A stretch of DNA of 64,000 bases from positions 1 to 64,000 of the forward strand of contig NZ_JIBT01000016.1 in the NCBI RefSeq assembly GCF_001039575.1, read 5' to 3'. Under the pieces are notes generated by a model that saw nothing but the letters and a program-made list of their open reading frames with translations, searched no databases and was not told the origin of the DNA. This DNA is from Halomonas sp. PR-M31 (GTDB taxonomy: Bacteria > Pseudomonadota > Gammaproteobacteria > Pseudomonadales > Halomonadaceae). Position 1 is the stretch's first letter. Every line of letters begins with the position of its first letter. Shown here one piece after another: positions 9,119 to 17,679 of the stretch. The position numbers and the translations under genes are program-made.

Positions 9119-10321
9119 GTGTTGTCGACCCAAGTGTCCAATGGAAGGACCAGGCCTCTGGTGGCAAATCGTGTTCTGCTGACATTGGTGATCGCCGCGG
9201 CGATAGCCGCGGCGCTGCTCTCTTTTGTTGCCATGGCGCCCAATCGGCTTGTATCAGGAGAATCGATCAACCTGATTGTGGCGCTGCGGCCCTGGCAGTG
9301 GATCATCCTGATACTGCTGGCTCTTCTGTTGGCATCCTGCGCGTTGACGCGCCCGTTTTCCTCACCGAGCAGTCATTATCTGACGCTGATCGCGGCCCCT
9401 CTGTGGCTGATTCTGGTGCTCTATGGGCTGGGTGATTATGCCAACCGCGCATTGCAGGAGGCCTCGCCATCGGCTCGGGTCTCTCAAGGCGCAGCCTTCT
9501 GGATTCTGGTTTTCTGTCCGACCTTGATGATACTGGACGCCTTCCAGCGCCTGCATACCAATCTGGGGTTACGCGGCCTCTACACGTTAAGCCTCGTTGC
9601 GGTTGTCGCTTTCCTGTTCGTAACGGGTCATCTCGATGGGCTGGCGATCATGCACGAGTATGCCAACAACCGCGATCAGTTCGCGGTGCAGTTCATTGCG
9701 CATCTGCGTCTGGTCGCCTCGGCCCTGGGCCCCGCGCTGATCATCGGCCTGCCCCTTGGTTTGCTTGCCCATCGCCGCGCCGGTACTCGGGGCGCGCTTT
9801 TTGGCGTACTCAACTTCTTTCAGACAATTCCCTCGATTGCCCTGTTCGCGCTGCTGGTGGGTCCCTTGGCGGCACTGAGCGCGGCATTCCCGCTGCTACG
9901 GGAATTCGGTATCAAGGGCATCGGCGCCACCCCGGCTGTCATTGCACTGATCATGTATGCGCTACTGCCCATCGTACGCAATACCTATGCCGGCTTTGAT
10001 GGCGTCGCCGCAACGACCCTGGAAGCAGCCCGTGGCATGGGCATGACCTCCGCTCAGATCCTGTGGCGGGTCGAGATCCCGCTGGCCCTGCCGGTGATCC
10101 TTGCCGGGCTTCGCATCGTGACCGTGCAGGCCATTGGGCTTACGGTGGTGGCTGCCTTGATCGGCGCGGGCGGGCTCGGCGCCTTCATTTTCCAAGGGCT
10201 AGGACAGTACGCCATCGACCTGGTGCTGTTGGGAGCGATACCCACCATTGCCCTGGCGGTGGTAGCGGATTTTCTTTTGCAGATTCTAGTGGCATTGAGT
10301 AGACCCCCGGGGGCTAGATGA
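9119..10321 (+). CDS. Osmoprotectant ABC transporter permease (YehY-like)
   Basis: A 400-residue membrane protein. An N-terminal extension with several helices precedes a binding-protein-dependent transport permease domain (about residues 200-390). The EAA loop reads TTLEAARGMGMTSAQILWRVEIP. The length and the long N-terminal part match YehY rather than the short YehW type. The start is a GTG at 9119, 14 bp after the binding-protein stop, with AAGG near it. Its stop overlaps the next gene by 4 bp (ATGA at 10318). Forms the membrane channel together with the second permease. Confidence 0.86.
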   Translation: MLSTQVSNGRTRPLVANRVLLTLVIAAAIAAALLSFVAMAPNRLVSGESINLIVALRPWQWIILILLALLLASCALTRPFSSPSSHYLTLIAAPLWLILVLYGLGDYANRALQEASPSARVSQGAAFWILVFCPTLMILDAFQRLHTNLGLRGLYTLSLVAVVAFLFVTGHLDGLAIMHEYANNRDQFAVQFIAHLRLVASALGPALIIGLPLGLLAHRRAGTRGALFGVLNFFQTIPSIALFALLVGPLAALSAAFPLLREFGIKGIGATPAVIALIMYALLPIVRNTYAGFDGVAATTLEAARGMGMTSAQILWRVEIPLALPVILAGLRIVTVQAIGLTVVAALIGAGGLGAFIFQGLGQYAIDLVLLGAIPTIALAVVADFLLQILVALSRPPGAR

Positions 10322-12063
10322 TCGAGCTACAAGGACTGACCAAGACCTATGCCGGCAAGGATGTGGTCAAGGATGTCTCGCTGCGCATCGAAAGCGGCGA
10401 GTTCGGCGTGTTGATTGGCCCTTCCGGCTGCGGCAAATCCACTACGCTGCGCATGATCAACCGGCTGATTCCCTTGACCCAGGGGCGCATTTTCCTGGGA
10501 GAGGAAGATGTCATGGAGCTGCCCGCGGAACAGCTGCGCCGGCGCATCGGCTACGCCATCCAGTCGACGGGATTGTTCCCTCACTGGACCGTGGCGGAAA
10601 ACATCGCCGTGGTACCGGGTCTTCTCAAGTGGGACAAATCCCGCACTTCGGCACGGGTCGATGAGCTTTTGAATCTGTTTCACCTGGATGCCGGCGAGTT
10701 TCGCGACAAGTACCCGCACCAACTCTCCGGTGGTCAGGCCCAGCGGGTCGGCGTTGCTCGGGCGCTGGCGGCGGATCCGGAAGTGCTGCTGATGGATGAG
10801 CCTTTCGGCGCCGTCGACCCTTTGACCCGGGACGTGCTGCAAAACGAGATGCTGCGAGTCCATCAGCAGACCGGCAAGACCATCGTCTTCGTCACTCACG
10901 ATATGGACGAGGCGCTCAAGCTGGCCTCCCGCATCGCCATTCTCAATGCCGGACGGCTGGTGCAGTACGATCGCCCCATCGAGCTTCTGACTCAACCTGC
11001 CGATGACTTCGTGCGTAGTTTCATCGGCAAGGCGGATCTGGGGCTGAAGCTGCTGTCTCGGCGCTGGGTACATCAGTATCAGCAGCCCGCCAGGGTTCTG
11101 GAACACCCTGCCTCCTTCGATAATGATGCGGCGTCGGCAGCCTATGGCTGGGAAGTCGATGCACAAGGACGCCCGCTATGCCTGCATGGCGGGCGTCTAC
11201 ACGCCGAGGAGAGCGAACAGCGTACTCAGGTTACCCAGGAGTGGAGCGCTACCCCGGATATGAGCATGAAAGAAGCCTTGTCGCGAATGGTCTGGTTTCG
11301 TGTGTTGGTGCTTCCGGTGCTTGATGAACACAAGCGTCTCATCGGCGAGGTGGCCATGCAGGGTGTGATGGGTCATGAGCCCAGCGGACAGCAAGCCTGG
11401 GGCAAGAAGGATGAGAGCAGTGACCCTGCGTGCACCGACGCAAACCCGCACCTGGTTGTTGATTGCACTCAGCGTCCTGCTGGTGGTCCTGGTGCTTTTC
11501 ATGAAAGAACTCAAGCCGCTATTCGAGGCGGCTTTTCCGGATCTGAGATCGCCGCTTTACGATCGCGAAAGCTTCCTGCAGCTGACCCTGGATCATCTCT
11601 TGCTGGTGCTGGTGTCATCGGTCATTTCCGTCAGCGTCGGCGTGGGAGCCGGGCTTTTCGTGACCCGGCGCAATGGCCGGGAATTCGAGCCGCTGGTATC
11701 GTCCCTGGCCGCCATCGGACAAACCTTTCCCCCGGCAGCGGTGCTTGCCATCGTCGTACCGTTAGCCGGCTTTGGCTTCATACCCACCATCGTGGCACTG
11801 ACGCTGTATGGCTTGCTGCCGGTGGTGCAGAACACCATCGCCGGGCTCGGCACCGTACCCGCCACCACGTTGGAAGCCGCCAGAGGCACCGGCATGAGCC
11901 GAACCCAGGTGCTGCTGCGGGTAGAGCTGCCCCTGGCCATGCGGGTCATCATTGCCGGGGTGCGGGTATCGGTGATCATCAATATCGGTACCGCCACGAT
12001 CGGCTCGACGGTAGGCGCCCAGAGTCTGGGCACACCGATCATCGCTGGGCTCGTGGGCAATAA
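10318..12063 (+). CDS. Osmoprotectant ABC transporter ATP-binding protein (YehX-like) with lost stop codon
   Basis: The first about 355 residues are a complete ATPase: Walker A GPSGCGKST (34-42), Q-loop YAIQSTGLFPHW, signature LSGGQAQRVG, Walker B VLLMDEPFGA, H-loop THDMDEA, then a CBS-like tail resembling the end of E. coli YehX. The family ends about residue 350-365. Here the frame has no stop there and stays open to 12063, where it is only an out-of-frame reading of the next permease gene. A one-base deletion near 11325-11411 would restore a TGA at 11376 or 11412, each in an ATGA overlap with a permease start. The last about 220 codons should not be read as protein without checking. Confidence 0.8.
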   Translation: MIELQGLTKTYAGKDVVKDVSLRIESGEFGVLIGPSGCGKSTTLRMINRLIPLTQGRIFLGEEDVMELPAEQLRRRIGYAIQSTGLFPHWTVAENIAVVPGLLKWDKSRTSARVDELLNLFHLDAGEFRDKYPHQLSGGQAQRVGVARALAADPEVLLMDEPFGAVDPLTRDVLQNEMLRVHQQTGKTIVFVTHDMDEALKLASRIAILNAGRLVQYDRPIELLTQPADDFVRSFIGKADLGLKLLSRRWVHQYQQPARVLEHPASFDNDAASAAYGWEVDAQGRPLCLHGGRLHAEESEQRTQVTQEWSATPDMSMKEALSRMVWFRVLVLPVLDEHKRLIGEVAMQGVMGHEPSGQQAWGKKDESSDPACTDANPHLVVDCTQRPAGGPGAFHERTQAAIRGGFSGSEIAALRSRKLPAADPGSSLAGAGVIGHFRQRRRGSRAFRDPAQWPGIRAAGIVPGRHRTNLSPGSGACHRRTVSRLWLHTHHRGTDAVWLAAGGAEHHRRARHRTRHHVGSRQRHRHEPNPGAAAGRAAPGHAGHHCRGAGIGDHQYRYRHDRLDGRRPESGHTDHRWARGQ

Positions 12064-12166
12064 CATCGCTTACGTGATTCAAGGGGCCGTACTGGTAGGG
12101 TTACTTGCGATCGTGACGGATCTGTTCTTTGAACGCCTGGAACGACGATTCAGTGTCGGAGGTTAG
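11411..12166 (+). CDS. Osmoprotectant ABC transporter permease (YehW-like)
   Basis: About 251 residues: an N-terminal helix, then a transport permease domain. Visible family features are VSVGVGAGLFVTRRNGREF, AIGQTFPPAAVLAIVVPL, the EAA loop TTLEAARGTGMSRTQVLLRV, and IINIGTATIGSTVGAQSLGT. These correspond closely to E. coli YehW. The frame is also open from an ATG at 11375 (12 residues longer); I prefer 11411 because the first helix then begins at the usual distance. It overlaps the unterminated end of the ATPase frame. Last gene of the osmoprotectant operon. Confidence 0.82.
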   Translation: MRAVTLRAPTQTRTWLLIALSVLLVVLVLFMKELKPLFEAAFPDLRSPLYDRESFLQLTLDHLLLVLVSSVISVSVGVGAGLFVTRRNGREFEPLVSSLAAIGQTFPPAAVLAIVVPLAGFGFIPTIVALTLYGLLPVVQNTIAGLGTVPATTLEAARGTGMSRTQVLLRVELPLAMRVIIAGVRVSVIINIGTATIGSTVGAQSLGTPIIAGLVGNNIAYVIQGAVLVGLLAIVTDLFFERLERRFSVGG

Positions 12167-12220
12167 CGCTTAGAGAGAGTGCCAAGCTGGGGATAGACAA
12201 GCAGATTGGTAAACAAATGA

Positions 12221-12250
12221 CTTGCCGCCCGGGGGTTACCGAGCGGCAAG
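12221..12250. terminator. Bidirectional hairpin after osmoprotectant operon
   Basis: CTTGCCGCCCGG at 12221-12232 pairs with CCGAGCGGCAAG at 12239-12250 with one G-T wobble. It lies between the permease stop at 12166 and the convergent entericidin stop at 12269. On the minus strand it is followed by TCATTTGTTT, on the plus strand by no T-run. Confidence 0.6.
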
Positions 12251-12268
12251 CTGGCTTGACTAACTGGC

Positions 12269-12400
12269 TTAGCTGGCTGAATCCTGAATGGCTTCACCGC
12301 CTTTCTCGATGTCTTCGCCCGCACCGCCAATGGTGTTGCATCCGGCCAGCAAACTAGCGCTTACGAGTAGCGTAAATGTCAGCATCAAAAGCTTTTTCAT
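12269..12400 (-). CDS. Entericidin-like small lipoprotein, copy 1
   Basis: A 43-residue (44 if the adjacent upstream ATG at 12403 is used) lipoprotein read on the minus strand: MKKLLMLTFTLLVSASLLAG, then lipobox Cys in LLAGCNTIGGAGEDIEKGGE and a short tail ending QDSAS. The GCNTxxGxGxDI core is that of entericidin A/B. The Shine-Dalgarno AAGGAG fits the second ATG best. In E. coli EcnA and EcnB are envelope lipoproteins acting as antidote and bacteriolysin in stationary phase. Which role this copy plays cannot be told. Confidence 0.75.
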   Translation of the reverse strand: MKKLLMLTFTLLVSASLLAGCNTIGGAGEDIEKGGEAIQDSAS

Positions 12401-12517
12401 CATGTTCTCCTTAACATTGGTTGATTTACTTCTGAGGTAATAAATTTAGTGGTATGACCACCTTACGAAGCCTAACAGGTAGCGATTGGTTACGCACATT
12501 CAAACACATACGCCTGT

Positions 12518-12643
12518 CTAGTTCGCGGCCTCTTCGATTTCCGATCCCACCTTGCTGATGTCCTGACCAAACCCTCGCATGGTGTTGCATCCGGCCAGTG
12601 ACACCAGCAGCAGCAACGCTGACAGCAACAGCACATGTTTCAT
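12518..12643 (-). CDS. Entericidin-like small lipoprotein, copy 2
   Basis: A 41-residue lipoprotein beginning MKHVLLLSALLLLVSLAGC. The CNTMRGFGQDISKVG core parallels copy 1 (CNTIGGAGEDIEKGG), and it ends EIEEAAN. A GAAGAAGAAT ribosome site precedes the ATG at 12643. A longer open frame to 12793 has no signal peptide and is unlikely to be used. The two copies lie 118 bp apart on the same strand, resembling the tandem ecnA-ecnB arrangement. Confidence 0.75.
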   Translation of the reverse strand: MKHVLLLSALLLLVSLAGCNTMRGFGQDISKVGSEIEEAAN

Positions 12644-12770
12644 ATTCTTCTTCTCCTGATTCGCTTCTCCTGATTCGATGAAGCGAAGACGCAATGGAAA
12701 ACGAGCCGACTCAAGTCTGTTATCGCCCAAGTACCGCTTTGCGGCAAGAGAGCAAACCTTCGTTCGCGGA

Positions 12771-13516
12771 TCAAAAGAACAGCAGCCGTACAATGATGGC
12801 AGCGATGACTACGAGCGTCAGCCGCTTGACCCAGTAAGCCCCTTGCGGCCCCATGTTGACTTTCACTGCCAGCCAGGCGCCACTCATGCTGCCCAGCGCC
12901 AGCAGTAAACCATAGTTCCAGCGCACCTGATCATTGACCATGAATAGTAAAAGCGCCGGTAATGTGTAGATCAAGATGATAAAAACCTTGAACACGTTGA
13001 CCTGGGCCAGGTCGATCTTGAGCAGCCGATAGAGCACGACGATGAATAAAATGCCGACCCCGACCTGAATGAAACCGCCATACAATCCAATGCCGAACAT
13101 GGCGAGATAGACCGCCGGCGTCAGGCGCTCCGGGGTCAGGGCTCGGGTATCGAGCTTGGGCTGGGGCAACAGCATCATGATCGAAGCGCCCACCATCGCA
13201 ACGATCAATACCGCCTCGAACAGGGCATCCGATACCTGCAGGGCAAGCCAGGCACCGCATAGCGAGCCAATCACCGCCGGAATCGATAAACGTAGACTAA
13301 TGCCGATTTCCCGGGCGCCGGCGCGAAAGAAGCTGCCGACGGCACTCAGGCTCTGCAGCACGATGCTCACCCGATTGGTGCCATTGGCCTCTTGAGCCGG
13401 CAAGCCCAGAAACATCAGCAGCGGCAGCGTCAGCATCGAGCCTCCGGCCGCCAACACATTGATGAACCCGGCAACGCTCCTATTGCTACCAGCGCAAGTG
13501 CCTCAAGCAGCGTCAT
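12771..13516 (-). CDS. Sulfite exporter TauE/SafE (TSUP) family permease, frameshifted near N-terminus
   Basis: About 248 residues with seven to eight membrane helices. The N-terminal repeat reads NVLAAGGSMLTLPLLMFLGL and the second repeat GLYGGFIQVGVGILFIVVL, the TSUP pattern. Members export sulfite, sulfoacetate or other organic anions. The natural start is the ATG at 13516 with AAGGAGAGAAG. From there the frame reads MTLLEALALVAIGAL and then shifts; restoring one base at about 13471 (TTGCC to TTGGCC on the coding strand) joins it to the main frame as GALAGFINVLAAGG. The uninterrupted part ends at 13457. Confidence 0.8.
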
Positions 13517-13597
13517 CTTCTCTCCTTGTTGTTTGCCTCTGCCGCTTCCCGGATGATGTCATCATCGGTTTTCTTGGATCACTATCCCAGGAGTCTC

Positions 13598-14023
13598 ATG
13601 AACAACTTTGAACTTCATCCACGTCTGGCAGCGGATACGCACCAGATAGCGGATCTGGCGTTGTGTCAGGTGCGCCTGATGAACGATGCGCGCTTTCCCT
13701 GGGTGATACTGGTGCCGCGTCGTGCCGCTATCCGCGAGGTTTACGAACTCGAGGAGAGCGATCAGGCAAGGCTGTGGCAGGAAGCTACGATGTTGGGTCG
13801 CGGGATGCAAGAAACCTTGGGCGCAGACAAGCTCAATCTGGCAACGCTGGGCAATCAGGTGGCGCAGCTGCATCTCCATGTCATTCTAAGACGCCAGAAC
13901 GACGATGCCTGGCCCGGCCCCGTGTGGGGTGTGGGCACGCCACGGCCCTATACCCAGGACGCATTGGAGAAGATGCAAGATCGCCTTCTCACTCTGATCG
14001 CATCCGTTTTCGACGACGGTTGA
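13598..14023 (+). CDS. HIT domain protein
   Basis: A 141-residue histidine-triad-superfamily protein, a nucleotide-binding hydrolase or transferase fold. The triad region reads NQVAQLHLHVILRR near residue 92, with Gln replacing the first His of HxHxH, as is common in the proteobacterial subgroup typified by QLHVHV. DDAWPGPVWG follows. The ATG at 13598 has CAGGAG 5 nt upstream; the longer frame from 13526 lacks a ribosome site. Substrate unknown. It is divergent from the TSUP gene. Confidence 0.82.
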   Translation: MNNFELHPRLAADTHQIADLALCQVRLMNDARFPWVILVPRRAAIREVYELEESDQARLWQEATMLGRGMQETLGADKLNLATLGNQVAQLHLHVILRRQNDDAWPGPVWGVGTPRPYTQDALEKMQDRLLTLIASVFDDG

Positions 14024-14039
14024 TCATTAGGAGTACGAC

Positions 14040-14411
14040 TCATCGTTCGCTCTCGATTCGCGAGGTAATTTCCACTAACAAAGAATCGAAGCGCTGGGGG
14101 TCGATGGCACGTCCGCCCTGATGACCCGATAGCGTCAATCGGGTGCCCGCTGGTATCGTACTGGTGGTCAGGCGCACCTCATAGCCCGGACGAGCGGCAA
14201 ATACCGCATTGATGCGTCCAAGCTCCGTATTGGCAAAGCGAATCACAAAGCCGCGCTCCACCAGCGCGTCGAGCCCGGCATTCAACACCTGCTCACTGGT
14301 TGCCTCAAGGGCAATCTGACGCTCCGGCAGCGTTCGTTGCCCGCTGGCACACCCGGTCAACAAGACTGTCATCAAGGCCAGTAGTGCAATGGCGCCGGGT
14401 ATACGTCTCAT
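14040..14411 (-). CDS. Hypothetical lipoprotein (second gene of a pair)
   Basis: A 123-residue protein with a signal peptide and lipobox (LMTVLLTGCASG, Cys near residue 21). The mature domain of about 100 residues includes IALEATSEQVLNAGLDALVE and RINAVFAARPGYEVRLTTS, suggesting an alternating helix-strand fold. No family is recognised. Its ATG overlaps the stop of the upstream lipoprotein gene (ATGA, 14408-14411), so the two are translationally coupled and probably act together at the outer membrane. Confidence 0.65.
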   Translation of the reverse strand: MRRIPGAIALLALMTVLLTGCASGQRTLPERQIALEATSEQVLNAGLDALVERGFVIRFANTELGRINAVFAARPGYEVRLTTSTIPAGTRLTLSGHQGGRAIDPQRFDSLLVEITSRIESER

Positions 14412-14995
14412 TGCTGATTCTCCAGCACCCGTACCCGGGACTCGATGGAGGCGCTGAGTTCGCGGCAGAATTCACTGCGGTTTCGTGAGCGGGAATCCAC
14501 CACGTAGCCGCCGGGATCGACGATGCTGGCGTCCCGGGTGATGCTGACGTTCTGTCCGTCAATAATCACCGACAGGCGTTCGATCTCGACCGGGTCGTCA
14601 TAATACCCCCCGCCTCCAATACCCCCGCCGAACCCTGTTCCAAAGCCGACCGAGAAGCCTGATCGTCGCCCGACGCTACCCCATACCGAACTGCCTCCCA
14701 AAAGTGGCCTGTCCACGGCACCGAGCCCTGGTTGGCGCGTGCTGCGTTCGGCGCTAACGAGCCCGAGCTGGGCATCCGTATTGCGAATGGCATAGTCCCG
14801 GGCTTCGAGGGCCTCCACCGTGGCTCTGAGCCAGAGCTCCTGTGGGGCCTGGTCGTTGCGTGTCCAGGTGCAGGGGGCCGGCAGTGGCTCCGCATTGCGC
14901 GCCAAGGGATCTGCGGGCGCCAATGACTGGCATCCGGTCAATGCAAGCACGAGGACGGGCAGTGTCGATAGTAAAAAACGTGACGGTTGGAACAT
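14408..14995 (-). CDS. Hypothetical glycine-rich lipoprotein (first gene of a pair)
   Basis: A 195-residue protein with a signal peptide and lipobox (LVLALTGCQSL, Cys about residue 22). LWLRATVEALEARDYAIRNT is followed by a glycine-rich stretch (GFGTGFGGGIGGGGYYDD, about 118-135), then ERLSVIIDGQNVSITRDAS. Both this protein and its partner contain a similar block (a helix around L.A.VEALEARDYAIRNTDAQLG here, L.AGLDALVERGFVIRFANTELG in the partner), which suggests they are diverged copies of one domain. No family recognised. Confidence 0.65.
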   Translation of the reverse strand: MFQPSRFLLSTLPVLVLALTGCQSLAPADPLARNAEPLPAPCTWTRNDQAPQELWLRATVEALEARDYAIRNTDAQLGLVSAERSTRQPGLGAVDRPLLGGSSVWGSVGRRSGFSVGFGTGFGGGIGGGGYYDDPVEIERLSVIIDGQNVSITRDASIVDPGGYVVDSRSRNRSEFCRELSASIESRVRVLENQQ

Positions 14996-15225
14996 GACGC
15001 TTCCTTACGGTCCATGACTCGTTGCTGGGCAATCTCTATTGTGTAAAGCATAGTCGCAACCGCGCGCTGACAGAACGTTGGTGCGAATCCAGCCTGATTC
15101 CGCATTGAGAACCGCCAAGACGGGCATAGAGAACCACTATCAAATAAATAAACATGATTGCTTTTTTATTTAAAAACAAATGCCCTATGCTGATTACCTG
15201 CCAAATTCAATCACGGAGAGTGTTC

Positions 15226-15699
15226 ATGTCCGACATCAATGCAATCGGTTTGCACGAAAGTAGCGCCACGCAGCTGGCCGACAAGCTCAATACGCTATTG
15301 GCCAACTACCAGGTTTTCTACATGAACGTGCGTGGCTATCACTGGAACGTGAAAGGCTCGCAGTTCTTCGAGCTGCATAACAAGTTCGAGGAGCTTTATA
15401 CGGACCTGTTGACCAAGGTCGATGAGGTTGCCGAGCGCATCCTGACCCTAGGCTACGAGCCGATGCACGCCTACAGCGACTATGCACAAAATGCTTCGAT
15501 CCAGGAAGACAAGCACGTTCATCAAGGCGATGCCTGCGTACGCGGCATTCTGGCAGGCTATCAGACGTTGATCGAGCTGCAGCGTGAGGTTCTCAGCCTG
15601 GCCTCGGACGCCGACGATGAAGGCACCGCCTCGATGGCCAGCGATTACATTCGCGAGCAGGAAAAGACCGTGTGGATGCTGAACGCCTATCTGGGCTAA
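15226..15699 (+). CDS. Dps family DNA-binding ferritin-like protein
   Basis: A 157-residue ferritin-like protein forming a dodecamer that oxidises and stores Fe2+ and protects DNA. The ferroxidase signature YHWNVKGSQFFELHNKFEEL lies near residues 39-58, followed by LTKVDEVAERILTLG. The lysine-rich N-terminal tail of E. coli Dps is absent, so DNA binding may be weak. The ATG at 15226 has ACGGAGAG upstream; an in-frame extension to 15154 reads through AT-rich leader sequence and is rejected. Regulation by OxyR or sigma-S is usual for the family, but no site is claimed. Confidence 0.88.
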   Translation: MSDINAIGLHESSATQLADKLNTLLANYQVFYMNVRGYHWNVKGSQFFELHNKFEELYTDLLTKVDEVAERILTLGYEPMHAYSDYAQNASIQEDKHVHQGDACVRGILAGYQTLIELQREVLSLASDADDEGTASMASDYIREQEKTVWMLNAYLG

Positions 15700-15709
15700 G
15701 ACATGAAAT

Positions 15710-15731
15710 AAGCGTCAATCGATTGACGCTT
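15710..15731. terminator. Perfect 22-bp palindrome after dps
   Basis: AAGCGTCAATC is followed directly by its complement GATTGACGCTT, 11 bp after the Dps stop. It can fold into a 9-bp stem with a 4-nt loop. There is no downstream T-run, so it may be a weak or Rho-assisted terminator, or a binding site. Confidence 0.5.
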
Positions 15732-15877
15732 CTGAACGAGTGGCTTTAAAAGCGTATTGCTTACATTTTGAAACGTTCAACGCCTTGTACTCGTTCGCTC
15801 ACGTCCCCAACTCAATGGGCAGCACACGAAATATCGTGCTAGATAATTTGTTCGCCAATATGCCGCAAGGAGGTAGC

Positions 15878-16441
15878 ATGAGCCAGCAATCTTCAGGTAA
15901 GCGTGTCGCCATTCTCGCCACCCATGGTTTCGAAGAGTCGGAGCTGTCGGTACCCAAGGCCAAGCTGGAAAATCAGGGCATGACGGTGCATGTCATCGCA
16001 CCGGATACCAAAGGCATCCGCGCCTGGACAGAGACTGACTGGGGCGAGACCTATGAGGTCGATAAAAGCCTCGACGACGCGGACTCCACGGACTATCACG
16101 CCCTGATGCTGCCGGGTGGTCTGTTCAATCCAGATACCTTGCGTCAAAACGACAAGGCGCTGGATTTCGTGCGCCACTTTTTCGAGGCGGGCAAGCCGGT
16201 AGGTGCCATTTGTCATGCGCCTTGGATTCTGATCAACGCAGGTGTCGTTGAAGGTCGCAAGATGACGTCCTACCCGTCCGTTTCTCAGGATCTCAAAAAT
16301 GCGGGCGCCGAGTGGGTCGATGAACAGGTCGTCGTCGACAGCGGGTTGGTTACCAGCCGCAAGCCGGATGATCTCGATGCGTTTTGTCACAAGCTGGTTG
16401 AAGAGATCAACGAAGGACGCCATTCCGATCAGCATACCTGA
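15878..16441 (+). CDS. PfpI/DJ-1 family class I glutamine amidotransferase-like protein
   Basis: A 187-residue cytoplasmic protein of the YhbO/PfpI group, linked to repair of glycated macromolecules and general stress. The nucleophile elbow GAICHAPW carries the conserved Cys near residue 113, and MLPGGLFNPDTLR is the usual preceding loop. The ATG at 15878 follows GCAAGGAGGTAGC, a strong ribosome site; an in-frame extension to 15740 is rejected. It is followed by a strong terminator. Confidence 0.88.
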   Translation: MSQQSSGKRVAILATHGFEESELSVPKAKLENQGMTVHVIAPDTKGIRAWTETDWGETYEVDKSLDDADSTDYHALMLPGGLFNPDTLRQNDKALDFVRHFFEAGKPVGAICHAPWILINAGVVEGRKMTSYPSVSQDLKNAGAEWVDEQVVVDSGLVTSRKPDDLDAFCHKLVEEINEGRHSDQHT

Positions 16442-16481
16442 TCGATTCGTACCGCTTTTTCAGTAGTTCCTTTTTGATTTT

Positions 16482-16512
16482 CGCCTGTCTTCTCCGGGAG
16501 ACAGGCGTTTTT
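16482..16512 (+). terminator. Rho-independent terminator
   Basis: Stem CGCCTGTCT / AGACAGGCG with an 8-nt loop, followed by TTTTT, 40 bp after the PfpI-family stop. Confidence 0.85.
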
Positions 16513-16564
16513 ATGTATGCTTGTCTTGTATTCACGATTACAGGTTCAATCCGGAGAGTCATTC

Positions 16565-17670
16565 ATGCCACATACCCCTCGCCCGATCAGCAAGGCGCTA
16601 AGAAAGTTATTGCACGTCCTGGCGCGCCCAATGAAGTCGGACAAGGGCCATGGCGGTATCGTGGTCAACGCCTATCGTGGTTATGGCTCCCAACGCGAAG
16701 TGTTTGTCATGGGGCGTGTGTTCCGGCAGCTACGTATCGGATTGCCGGCGCGGAGGGCACCCTCTATCGGGATATCGTCGATGTTTTCCGTCGCATGCTG
16801 CGCTGGGGTGCCAAGCACGTGGAGGTTACGCTTGATGTGGAAGGCAACCGAATCCAGGTAACCACGGACCGGGACGGCTATTTCGATATTCACTTGCCCT
16901 TGAACAAGCCGCTGGTCCCGGATCAAAGCTGGCATACGGGCACTCTCGACATCATCATGCGCGACGAGCGCACCGTTTGCGCCGAGGTGGACATCTACAT
17001 ACCGCCGGCAGCAGTGGACCTGGTGGTCATCAGCGATATTGATGATACCGTGATGTATACCGGGGTCGCCAACAAGCTGATGATGATGTATCGGCTGTTC
17101 TTTCGTAAAGCGCATCAGCGGGTTGCATTTCCCGGCGTGGCGGAGTTCTATCAGGCACTGTTTGCCGGCGCCGACGGCCAGCGAAGACGGCCGCTTCTTT
17201 ATGTTTCCCGAGGCCCCTGGAGCATCTACGAAGTGCTCGAGGAGTTCTTCCAGCGCAACAACATTCCTGTCGGACCCATCCTGTTTCTGCGCGAGTGGGG
17301 AATGACCCTGCAGCGGCCCTTGCCGCAAAAAGCAGAGGATCACAAGTCAAATCTGATCCAGAAGATGCTCGAACTCTACGACGACCTGCCTTTCGTACTA
17401 ATCGGCGATAGCGGCCAGCACGACCCGGAAACCTATGCCCGCATCGTGCGGGACTATCCGGGTCGCATAAAGACGATCTATATTCGCAATGTCAATCAGG
17501 ACGCCTCTCGAGACGAAGCAATCGAGGATCTTGCCAAAGAGGTCACTGATGATGGTTGTTCGCTACTGCTGGCCGCGGACAGCGTCAGCATGGCCGAACA
17601 CGCTCATGAGCAAGGGCTTATTTCCGCCGCCGGGCTACAGGCGGTACGCCAGGCGCCCAGCGACGATTGA
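16565..17670 (+). CDS. App1-family (DUF2183) phosphatidate phosphatase-like protein, frameshifted
   Basis: About 369 residues when repaired. The App1 catalytic domain has the DxDxT signature SDIDDTVMYTG, then PLLYVSRGPWSIYEVLEEF and VLIGDSGQHDPETYARI. In yeast App1 this domain dephosphorylates phosphatidate; the bacterial role is unknown. Translation from the ATG at 16565 gives MPHTPRPISKALRKLL through VFRQLRIG and then leaves frame. Sequence resumes one frame back (AGAEGTLYRDIVDVF), and inserting one G at about 16752 (TTGCC to TTGGCC) joins them as LRIGLAGAEGTLYRD. The downstream frame is open from 16474, but its first 85 codons are not protein-like. Confidence 0.78.
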
Positions 17671-17679
17671 ATCACTCGA

